Below, piece by piece: positions 1 through 5,004 of a DNA stretch of 5,004 nt; positions within the stretch are counted from its first letter, which is position 1; every line of letters starts with the position of its first letter. The stretch comes from Rickettsiales bacterium (lineage in GTDB: Bacteria > Pseudomonadota > Alphaproteobacteria > Rickettsiales > UBA1997): assembly GCA_947425005.1 (NCBI GenBank), contig CANDYP010000100.1, positions 1 to 5,004 on the forward strand, in the 5' to 3' direction. Under the pieces are notes generated by a model that worked only from the letters and a program-made list of their open reading frames with translations, was not told the DNA's origin and did no database searches. The position numbers and the translations under genes were made by a program.

Positions 1-71
1 CTACCCCCCTTATCAGGGGGGCTTAAACCGAACTCGATCCAAGCCCCCCTGATAAGGGGGTAGGGGGGTTT
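1..71. repeat. Paired inverted REP-like palindromic element (BIME-like)
   Basis: The left arm (1-24) and right arm (41-63) are reverse complements over 23 bases, apart from one extra C in the left C-run; a 16-base loop (25-40) separates them. Each arm is also a near-palindrome: a C5-6 run, a six-base core (TTATCA or TGATAA), then a G5-6 run. The right unit continues as TA plus G6 plus TTT up to 71, so AAGCCCCCC (41-49) can also pair with GGGGGGTTT (63-71). The left copy probably continues beyond base 1. Two inverted copies of a short GC-tract palindrome in intergenic DNA are the layout of REP/BIME elements, which are often mobilised by RAYT transposases; no RAYT gene is in the window. The element lies just after the ftsK stop, so it might also act as a terminator or RNA-end stabiliser for the minus-strand transcript, but no T run is visible. 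REP identity is inferred from form only. Confidence 0.65.
58..65 (+). promoter_or_regulatory. KOPS-like octamer GGGTAGGG
   Basis: The eight bases match GGGNAGGG, the FtsK-orienting polar sequence known from enterobacteria, and lie 25 bp beyond the ftsK stop codon. The octamer straddles the TA that separates the two G runs at the right edge of the REP-like element. I found no other match on either strand of the window. The mirror position at the left arm (minus strand, CTACCC at 1-6) would carry the same octamer if two more G:C pairs precede base 1. The G-rich context makes a chance match easy, so the role is speculative; only the match itself is observed. Confidence 0.25.
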
Positions 72-89
72 CTCGTCACAAACTCTTAA

Positions 90-2390
90 CTACTCTTCCA
101 CCACCTCCCTCTTCCCCGAAATATTCGGCGCAGTAATTATCCCTTCCTGCTCCATTCTTTCGATTAAAGTTGCGGCACGGTTGTAGCCCAGTCTTAACTG
201 ACGTTGTACGTAGCTGATCGAAGCTTTTTTGTCGCGGCGCACGATGGTCACAGCTTTGTCGTAAAGATCACCGTCACCGCCACCGCCGCCAGCAAAGTCA
301 GAATCCTCTTCGCCGCCGGAATTATTTTCACGCAGCGTTGGATGTTCAAAAGAAATCTTGTCGTCCTCTTCAAATTCGCTCAGATCCTGATTTTTAATAA
401 AATTCACAATTTTTTCGATTTCTGCATCGGAACAAAATGGTCCGTGCACCCGCGTCATTTTGCTGCCTCCCGACATGTAAATCATGTCGCCCTGCCCTAG
501 CAATTGCTCGGCGCCTTGCGTGCCTAAAATCGTGCGACTGTCAATTCTTGACGTCACTTGAAAAGAAATTCGCGTCGGAAAATTCGCCTTGATCACACCA
601 GTAATTACATCCACCGAAGGCCGTTGCGTCGCCATGATGATGTGGATGCCGGCGGCACGCGCCATCTGAGCCAAGCGTTGCACCGAATTTTCAATTTCCT
701 TGCCGGCCACCATCATTAAGTCGGCCATTTCGTCAACGATCACCACGATGAATGGCAGCTTCTTGGCCTCGTATTCAATCTCTTCAATGATGGGCTTGCC
801 CGTTGTTGGTTCGTAACCGGTTTGCACTTTGCGACTCATTTTCTCGCCGGTCAAAATCGCCTTCTCAACTTTTTCGTTGTAGCCCGCGATGTTACGCACC
901 GCAAGGCTCGACATCAGACGATATCTTTCCTCCATTTCCGCCACCACCCATTTTAGCGAGATCACGGCTTTGGCCGGCTCAGTCACCACCGGGGCCAACA
1001 AATGCGGGATGCCATCGTAAATTGAAAGTTCCAACATCTTCGGATCAATCATGATGAACTTACACTCGTCTGGTCGCATCTTAAAAAGAATCGACAAAAT
1101 CATCACATTCAACCCCACGGATTTTCCGGAACCGGTTGTCCCCGCAATCAATAAATGCGGCATTTTTGCCAAATCAGCCAACATCATTTCGCCGCTAATA
1201 TCTTTGCCCAAAATCATCGGCAGAAAATTTTCGGTGAGACGGTATTCTTTGTTTTCGACCATCTCGCGCAGGAAAATCATTTCGCGTTTTGGGTTCGGCA
1301 ACTCAATGCCAATCGAGGTTTTACCTGAGACTACCGCAATTCTTGCTGACACCGCGCTCATTGAGCGAGCAATGTCGTCAGCAAGACCAATCACTCGCGA
1401 AGCCTTGGTGCCAGCTGCTGGTTCGAATTCGTGCAAAGTGACCACAGGACCGACTTTAGCGCCGAGAGAAGTTCCGTAAACTCCAAAATCTTCCAAAACT
1501 TTCAGCAACATTTTGGACTGCGACTCGACCAAATCTTTACTGATTTTTTTGTCTTTATTTTCGGCGGAACGGTCAATCAAAAGATCCGGCGTTGGCAATT
1601 GGTAACGCGAAGCGCGACCTCTGTTGGGCTTTTTAGTTTTGAGAGTTTGCAATTTTTTCTTCAAATCTTCGCGACTTTCTTCGCGCGGATCCGCCTCATC
1701 TTCCTCAACTTCTCTGACAAAATTTTTAACAATTTTTACTTTTTGCGAAGACTCTTCCACATTGACCACATCTGGCACCAACACATTTTTACTACGAAAT
1801 AATTTAGCTAAATTCTGCGACAATTTTCTGCCCAAAAAACAGGCGGTAACAAAACTGTAGCGGAAAAAATAAATCCAATCTGCAAAGGAAATTTCAATGA
1901 TTACTGAAAGGAGGAGGAGCGAGAAAAACAGCGCCAATATTGACGTGGCGACTTTTGGAAAAGTGCCGAGCTGAGCTAAAATAAAACTGCCGTTAACTCC
2001 GCCAAGGCTGTTGAACTCCCACCAGGTGGGCTGCGGTAGGCTAGCAAAAAAAGTCGAAAAGCAAAGTATTGCGAAGGGAGTAAGAATTATTTTTTGCGGC
2101 AAGTAAGCATTGCCGTGACGTCCCGCCATTTTTGCTCCAATACTGAAAATAATCAGACACACAAAAAATGCCGACAGGCCAATGAGCTGAAAAGATAAAT
2201 CCGCAATGTGTGAGCCGAAAGAACCGAGCCAGTTACTAATGTGGTCTTCAGTTGAAACGGTGTTAAATGAAGGATCGGCAGCATTAAAACTGAGGAGGGC
2301 TAAAACAAAAATCAACGAAAAGCTAGTCAGACAGAGGCCAAAAAGCCGCACTAAAAGTATTAGAATAATGTGGTAAGTTCTGTCCTGCAT
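90..2390 (-). CDS. ftsK: DNA translocase FtsK
   Basis: This is a septum-anchored, ATP-driven double-stranded DNA pump that clears chromosome ends from the closing septum and activates XerCD recombination at dif. The 766-residue protein has four hydrophobic segments (about 7-35, 63-85, 98-118, 146-170), a short charged linker (about 205-285), then the alpha/beta motor. Walker A is GTTGSGKS at 417-424, and Walker B runs into D553-E554 after IVVIV. The conserved MATQRPSVDVITG block is at 586-598 and QGAEQLLGQGDM at 625-636. An acidic and poly-Gly linker (about 672-708, with five Gly at 701-705) leads to the C-terminal gamma winged helix (about 709-755), whose GYNRAA recognition segment matches the DNA-reading helix of KOPS-binding FtsK. 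The length is near that of SpoIIIE and short-linker FtsK, well below the roughly 1,330 residues of the E. coli protein. The ATG is directly preceded by CAAAG, with no clear Shine-Dalgarno, but it opens just before the first membrane helix, as expected. The gene lies 44 bp after the Cys-rich exported protein gene. It appears complete, with all motor motifs intact. Confidence 0.97.
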   Translation of the reverse strand: MQDRTYHIILILLVRLFGLCLTSFSLIFVLALLSFNAADPSFNTVSTEDHISNWLGSFGSHIADLSFQLIGLSAFFVCLIIFSIGAKMAGRHGNAYLPQKIILTPFAILCFSTFFASLPQPTWWEFNSLGGVNGSFILAQLGTFPKVATSILALFFSLLLLSVIIEISFADWIYFFRYSFVTACFLGRKLSQNLAKLFRSKNVLVPDVVNVEESSQKVKIVKNFVREVEEDEADPREESREDLKKKLQTLKTKKPNRGRASRYQLPTPDLLIDRSAENKDKKISKDLVESQSKMLLKVLEDFGVYGTSLGAKVGPVVTLHEFEPAAGTKASRVIGLADDIARSMSAVSARIAVVSGKTSIGIELPNPKREMIFLREMVENKEYRLTENFLPMILGKDISGEMMLADLAKMPHLLIAGTTGSGKSVGLNVMILSILFKMRPDECKFIMIDPKMLELSIYDGIPHLLAPVVTEPAKAVISLKWVVAEMEERYRLMSSLAVRNIAGYNEKVEKAILTGEKMSRKVQTGYEPTTGKPIIEEIEYEAKKLPFIVVIVDEMADLMMVAGKEIENSVQRLAQMARAAGIHIIMATQRPSVDVITGVIKANFPTRISFQVTSRIDSRTILGTQGAEQLLGQGDMIYMSGGSKMTRVHGPFCSDAEIEKIVNFIKNQDLSEFEEDDKISFEHPTLRENNSGGEEDSDFAGGGGGDGDLYDKAVTIVRRDKKASISYVQRQLRLGYNRAATLIERMEQEGIITAPNISGKREVVEE
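267..290 (-). other. Poly-Gly linker tract within ftsK
   Basis: Eight codons encode GGGGGDGD (residues 701-708) between the acidic end of the motor and the gamma domain. The Gly codons alternate GGC and GGT, giving a run of CCACCGCC-like units on the plus strand. The tract reads as a flexible tether that lets the DNA-reading gamma domain swing relative to the motor ring, and its length may vary between relatives because it is repetitive. The role is inferred from position and composition. Confidence 0.5.
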
Positions 2391-2397
2391 CTTTGAG

Positions 2398-2410
2398 ATT
2401 AATTGTTAAT
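2398..2410. promoter_or_regulatory. AT-rich hyphenated dyad in the ftsK leader
   Basis: ATTAA and TTAAT flank a three-base centre, forming a perfect 5-bp inverted repeat that ends 7 bp before the ftsK start codon. It lies in the 44-bp gap between the Cys-rich exported gene and ftsK, where a ribosome site would normally be. Read on the minus strand it includes TTAACAAT, one mismatch from the alphaproteobacterial CtrA half-site TTAACCAT. No convincing -35/-10 pair goes with it. It may be an operator, an unstructured A/T leader or chance. Confidence 0.2.
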
Positions 2411-2434
2411 GGAGTAGCTCAACCGACGGGCTGA

Positions 2435-3265
2435 CTACTGCGGCAGAGGAATTTGCGGCAATCCAGGCGCGTCCATAATGACTGTAGCGTTTGGATTTTG
2501 GATAGTTGGTGACACCGCTTTCGCCGCAGCATCAGCAGCTTGTTTTGCTTTTTCTTGCTGCTGCAGGAAGAAAGGCGTAGGGCCGGCATTTTGAGCATCA
2601 TCGGCTGGAGTGGCCGGAGCATTTGCAGCAGAAGGATCTTGAACAATCGGATTTTCTTTTTTTGGTACTGAAAATACTTTACCCAAAGGCCCTTCTTGCA
2701 CCTGCCTTACAGCGTCACCGCCTTGATTAATAAATTGTTGAGTTTGCTGATTAACATTGTCCGCAATCGGAGCTACCGCCGCAGAAAGCGCCGGCACAGA
2801 AGATCCCGGCATTAATTTATCGTAAAATTGTGACACGTTATTATTGCCAGCCACACTCCCAGTATCTGTAGCGACCGCAGTCTTGCTCACCATGGCCTGA
2901 ATGATTGCGCTGGAGTTGTTTTGATAAGCTTGGTGTCGAGCCTTTTTAGCCTCTGCCATTTTTGCCCTTTCCGCTTCCTGCTTTTGATCAAAAACTTTTT
3001 TGTAATCCAACATCGCGACACATTTATCGCCATTCCAACACTTACTTTTACCGCAATCGCAAGCGTAAGTTAAAACTTGAGCAGCAATTGAAAACTGATC
3101 GAACTTGGCTTCGCAATTGTCTCCCAGACTGTTACCGAATTCTCGCCACACTCCTTTGGTTTTTTCGCAAACATCACGATCATCAAAAGAAGTGGAGCGG
3201 CCAATGTCAGCAAAAACAGGATGAGAGAGAATGAATAAGACAAAAATTACGAAAAGTTTTCTCAT
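2435..3265 (-). CDS. Exported protein with six-cysteine head and Ala/Gln/Pro-rich tail
   Basis: I do not recognise a named family. The 276-residue product starts with a classic Sec signal peptide: MRK, a hydrophobic core from 4 to 13, and a likely signal peptidase I cut after VFA at 19. It is not a lipoprotein, because no lipobox is present. The first part of the mature chain holds all six cysteines (33, 51, 69, 71, 76, 82), including the compact CDCGKSKCWNGDKC stretch. The even number and tight spacing suggest a small disulfide-bonded module in the periplasm or outside the cell. A Lys/Ala/Glu-rich, probably helical stretch follows (about 88-115), then a long low-complexity region rich in Ala, Gln, Asn and Pro that ends in PGLPQIPLPQ and looks disordered. 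The ATG lies 4 bp after the leuB stop, so translation is probably coupled to leuB; no Shine-Dalgarno is seen. The signal peptide supports this start. Function is unknown; a cell-envelope or surface role is the safest reading. Confidence 0.85.
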   Translation of the reverse strand: MRKLFVIFVLFILSHPVFADIGRSTSFDDRDVCEKTKGVWREFGNSLGDNCEAKFDQFSIAAQVLTYACDCGKSKCWNGDKCVAMLDYKKVFDQKQEAERAKMAEAKKARHQAYQNNSSAIIQAMVSKTAVATDTGSVAGNNNVSQFYDKLMPGSSVPALSAAVAPIADNVNQQTQQFINQGGDAVRQVQEGPLGKVFSVPKKENPIVQDPSAANAPATPADDAQNAGPTPFFLQQQEKAKQAADAAAKAVSPTIQNPNATVIMDAPGLPQIPLPQ

Positions 3266-3269
3266 GCAG

Positions 3270-4373
3270 TTACAATAATTTTTTCACTTCTTCTAAAATT
3301 GCGTCACCCATTTGCACGCAAGAAACACGTGGCGTGGTGGCAGTTGCAATGTCAGCAGTTCGAATGCCGTTACTCAAAACTTTTTCCACAGCTTTTTCAA
3401 TTACGTCAGCCTCAGCTTGGTATCCGAAAGAATACCTAAACATCATTGCCAGACTTAGAATTGTGGCGATTGGATTGGCAATATTTTTGCCGGCAATGTC
3501 GGGTGCTGAACCGTGAACTGGCTCGTAAAGCGCAGCTTGTGAGCCATCTTTTTGTTTGGCACCAAGCGATGCTGACGGCAACATGCCGAGCGATCCAGTT
3601 AACATTGAGGCGGTGTCGGACAAAATATCTCCGAACATATTTCCAGTCACCACGACGTCGAATTGTTTAGGATTGCGCACCAATTGCATTGACGCGTTGT
3701 CTACATACATGTGGGAAAGCTCAATGTCGGAATATTCTTTTTTACCGATTTCAGTCACAACTTCGCGCCACATTTCGGTACATTCTAAAACGTTAGCCTT
3801 GTCGACTGAGCACAATTTTTTGCCACGAGCGCGAGCCAAATCGAAGGAAACGCGCGCGATTCTTTCGACTTCTTTTGAATTGTAAGTCATCGTGTTGACA
3901 CCTTGTCTGGAGCCATCCGCCAGAGTTGTAACGCCACGCGGTTCGCCGAAATAAAGATCACCAGTGAGTTCGCGCACAATCATGATGTCGAGGTCTTCGA
4001 CGATTTCACGTTTCAAAGTTGAAGCATCAGCAAGAGCGTTAAAAACTTTGGCCGGACGAAGATTGGCGAACAGGGCTAACTCTTTGCGAATGCCAAGCAG
4101 CCCGCGTTCCGGACGATATTTGTATTCGAGAGATTCCCATTTCGGACCGCCGACAGCGCCAAGTAAAATTGCGTCAGATTTGCGCGCGAGGTCTAAAGTT
4201 TCTTGCGGGAATGGCGTGCCCGCTTGATCGAAAGCGATTCCGCCCAAAAGCGCGTCTTCGGTTTCAAATTTTTTGTCGGTGTTTTGCGAAAAGAAATTAA
4301 TGATTTTTTTTGCTTGAGAAACTACTTCCGGGCCAATGCCGTCACCCGGAATTAAGAGAATTTTTTGCGTCAT
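3270..4373 (-). CDS. leuB: 3-isopropylmalate dehydrogenase
   Basis: This cytoplasmic enzyme catalyses the third step of leucine synthesis, the NAD-dependent oxidation and decarboxylation of (2R,3S)-3-isopropylmalate towards 4-methyl-2-oxopentanoate. The 367-residue length is typical. The family motifs appear in order: the N-terminal IPGDGIGPEV (8-17), LLGAVGGPKW (70-79), substrate-binding arginines R96 and R106 in the GIRKELALFANLRP block, then R134 in VRELTGDLYFGEPRG with Y141. These are followed by the catalytic lysine K192 in DKANVLE and the metal-binding aspartates D225, D249 and D253. The NAD site EPVHGSAPDIAGKNIANP (284-301) is also present. The RELTGDLYFGEPRG block and the GSLGMLPSASLG block mark it as LeuB rather than isocitrate or tartrate dehydrogenase. 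The ATG lies 20 bp after the upstream lipoprotein stop, with an A-rich leader and no clear Shine-Dalgarno. No leader peptide or leucine attenuator is visible, and leuA, leuC and leuD are not in the window. Confidence 0.98.
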   Translation of the reverse strand: MTQKILLIPGDGIGPEVVSQAKKIINFFSQNTDKKFETEDALLGGIAFDQAGTPFPQETLDLARKSDAILLGAVGGPKWESLEYKYRPERGLLGIRKELALFANLRPAKVFNALADASTLKREIVEDLDIMIVRELTGDLYFGEPRGVTTLADGSRQGVNTMTYNSKEVERIARVSFDLARARGKKLCSVDKANVLECTEMWREVVTEIGKKEYSDIELSHMYVDNASMQLVRNPKQFDVVVTGNMFGDILSDTASMLTGSLGMLPSASLGAKQKDGSQAALYEPVHGSAPDIAGKNIANPIATILSLAMMFRYSFGYQAEADVIEKAVEKVLSNGIRTADIATATTPRVSCVQMGDAILEEVKKLL

Positions 4374-4393
4374 TTTGTCGTTATTTTTAATAA

Positions 4394-4702
4394 TTAATTT
4401 CCTTTAACTATCGTGCAAACCCTAGGGAAGAAGCCTCTGCCGACTTCTCTTTCTACGCTGACGATGTCAGTGATGCGACCATTTTGTCTCGCTGTTTCCA
4501 CGGTCACGTCGATGTCGCCAAAAAAGATTTTCTGAAAGAAATATTTTCCTTCTTCGTCGTCGTCATTACAGGCGCGCCCTTCTTTTGTGGGTTCTTTCAC
4601 TTCTTTAACTGGCGCGCTGTAATCCATTAGAGAGGTTTTGTAAGTGTAGCATCCGGACAAAAGCGCTAATGAAATCAGGGCCAAAATAAGTTTTATTTTC
4701 AT
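4394..4702 (-). CDS. TRL-like small lipoprotein (complete copy)
   Basis: The 102-residue precursor has a lysine-flanked hydrophobic signal (2-17) ending in the lipobox LSGC, so Cys18 would be lipidated and the mature chain is 85 residues. Residue +2 is Tyr, not Asp, which by the enterobacterial Lol rule favours the outer membrane. The mature part contains TKEG, then GD.DVTVETAR, then GRITDIVSVE, and ends in CTIVKGN. The pattern of a GD-containing strand, an A..G.I..I..V helix-turn segment and a closing T.V.G strand resembles the TRL-like lipoprotein family, whose function is unknown; this match is from memory, so moderate. Two further cysteines (45 and 96) are shared with the neighbouring copy and may form a disulfide. 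The gene follows its paralogue by 32 bp and precedes leuB by 20 bp. No ribosome site is evident before the ATG, but the signal peptide fixes this start. Confidence 0.82.
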   Translation of the reverse strand: MKIKLILALISLALLSGCYTYKTSLMDYSAPVKEVKEPTKEGRACNDDDEEGKYFFQKIFFGDIDVTVETARQNGRITDIVSVEREVGRGFFPRVCTIVKGN

Positions 4703-4725
4703 AATTTTGATTTTTTGAATAAGGC

Positions 4726-4751
4726 AAAAAACTGTTAATTTCCTTTAACAA
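4726..4751 (-). terminator. Weak AU-rich hairpin with T6 run between the lipoprotein genes
   Basis: On the minus strand, TGTTAA and TTAACA pair as a 6-bp stem (4745-4750 with 4733-4738, plus a possible G-U pair outside) around the loop AGGAAA. Two bases later a run of six T follows (4731-4726). The stem overlaps the last codons and stop of the upstream lipoprotein. This has the form of an intrinsic terminator, but the stem is almost all A/T and would be weak, so partial attenuation is more likely than full termination. The stem sequence is also part of coding DNA shared by both lipoproteins, and the second copy lacks the T run. Confidence 0.25.
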
Positions 4752-5004
4752 TTACGCATGTTTTGATGTAGAGCGGGATCAGTGGCATCACGAGGTGACT
4801 GCTTTTTTCAATGGCGGTAATTTGTTTGATGCCGGCTTCTTTTCTGGCTTTTTCAACTGTGAGATCGGAGTCAGAGTAAAAGGTGTAAAAAGGGAAAATA
4901 TATTTGCTGCAGACTTTGCCTTCTTTGGTTGAGTCTTTGATGTCCGAAACGGGAATATTGTAGCGACCAAGAGATTCTCTAGAGCTAAAACAAGCAGACA
5001 AAAG
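4735..5004 (-). CDS. TRL-like small lipoprotein (5'-truncated by the window edge)
   Basis: Eighty-nine residues are visible, beginning LLSACFSS. The LSAC is a lipobox, with the lipidated Cys encoded at 4990-4992, so the true start and most of the signal peptide lie beyond base 5004. The TTG at 4999-5001 is the lipobox Leu, not a start. The mature chain is 85 residues, exactly the length of the downstream copy, and its non-lipid cysteines fall at the same mature positions (28 and 79). Shared stretches are TKEG, TVE.AR, a short I..I..(V/I)E segment and the closing IVKGN. Twelve of the first 28 mature residues are identical, while the middle needs compensating gaps. This looks like an old tandem duplication. 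Residue +2 is Phe, which fits outer-membrane sorting. Family assignment (TRL-like) is moderate and function is unknown. Confidence 0.78.
   Translation of the reverse strand, partial: LLSACFSSRESLGRYNIPVSDIKDSTKEGKVCSKYIFPFYTFYSDSDLTVEKARKEAGIKQITAIEKSSHLVMPLIPLYIKTCVIVKGN

Noticed and set aside
1..71. CRISPR repeat pair
   Set aside because: The two units are inverted, not direct, only two are present, and the 16-base loop is too short for a spacer; no cas gene is nearby.
1051..1479. Long plus-strand open frame (142 codons) opposite ftsK
   Set aside because: It lies wholly antisense to the conserved FtsK motor domain, and its translation has no recognisable domain; the same applies to the other plus-strand frames opposite ftsK and leuB.
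2415..2425. tRNA A-box-like TAGCTCAACCG on the plus strand
   Set aside because: No matching T-arm GGTTCGA motif or acceptor stem follows at tRNA distance, and the region runs into the 3' end of the exported protein gene.
2420..2433. Small hairpin (CAGCC/GGTTG, 4-base loop) just after the stop of the Cys-rich gene
   Set aside because: The stem is only 5 bp with one G-U pair and no T run follows, so it does not qualify as a terminator.
2419..2646. Minus-strand 75-codon frame overlapping the end of the exported protein gene
   Set aside because: It is a +1/-1 shadow of the Ala/Gln-rich tail, with a Leu/Arg/Lys/Ser-biased translation and no signal of its own.
4734..4749. CtrA full-box candidate (TTAA...TTAA) at the lipoprotein stop
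   Set aside because: The spacing between the TTAA halves is 6, not the 7 bases of the CtrA box, and the same bases encode the conserved VKGN tail in both paralogues.
4999..5001. TTG as start codon of the upstream lipoprotein
   Set aside because: This TTG encodes the Leu of the lipobox LSAC; starting there would remove the signal peptide, and the open frame continues through the window edge.

Overview
The window reads as a stretch of chromosome from an uncultured-looking, moderately low-GC proteobacterium, most likely an alphaproteobacterium. The main evidence is the FtsK motor, whose closing third (VDEMADLMMVAGKEIE, then ATQRPSVDVITG, then QGAEQLLGQGDM and RVHGPF) has the wording I associate with alphaproteobacterial FtsK. 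The lipobox proteins and the LeuB type also fit a Gram-negative cell. This placement is inference from remembered family patterns, not from a search.

All five genes lie on the minus strand, so the window is best read from right to left. First come two tandem small lipoproteins of one family (a 5'-truncated copy at 4735-5004 and a complete copy at 4394-4702), probably TRL-like. Next is leuB (3270-4373), the leucine-biosynthesis dehydrogenase. A secreted protein with a six-cysteine head and a low-complexity Ala/Gln/Pro tail follows (2435-3265). Last is ftsK (90-2390), the septal DNA translocase. The gaps are 32, 20, 4 and 44 bp, no strong terminator lies between the genes, and one co-directional transcription unit is plausible. 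Only a weak AT-rich hairpin with a T run sits between the two lipoproteins. None of the four visible starts has a recognisable Shine-Dalgarno sequence.

Downstream of ftsK the gene-free end (1-89) holds a striking G/C-tract inverted repeat made of two copies of one REP-like unit facing each other. Its right edge contains GGGTAGGG, an exact match to the enterobacterial FtsK-orienting octamer (KOPS, GGGNAGGG).

Functionally this is a mixed neighbourhood: envelope lipoproteins, one amino-acid biosynthesis enzyme, one unrecognised exported protein and one division/segregation motor. leuB and ftsK are ordinary housekeeping genes. The items most worth a second look are the Cys-rich exported protein, the duplicated lipoproteins, and the REP pair with its KOPS-like octamer. 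I see no defence system, mobile-element gene, CRISPR array or RNA gene.
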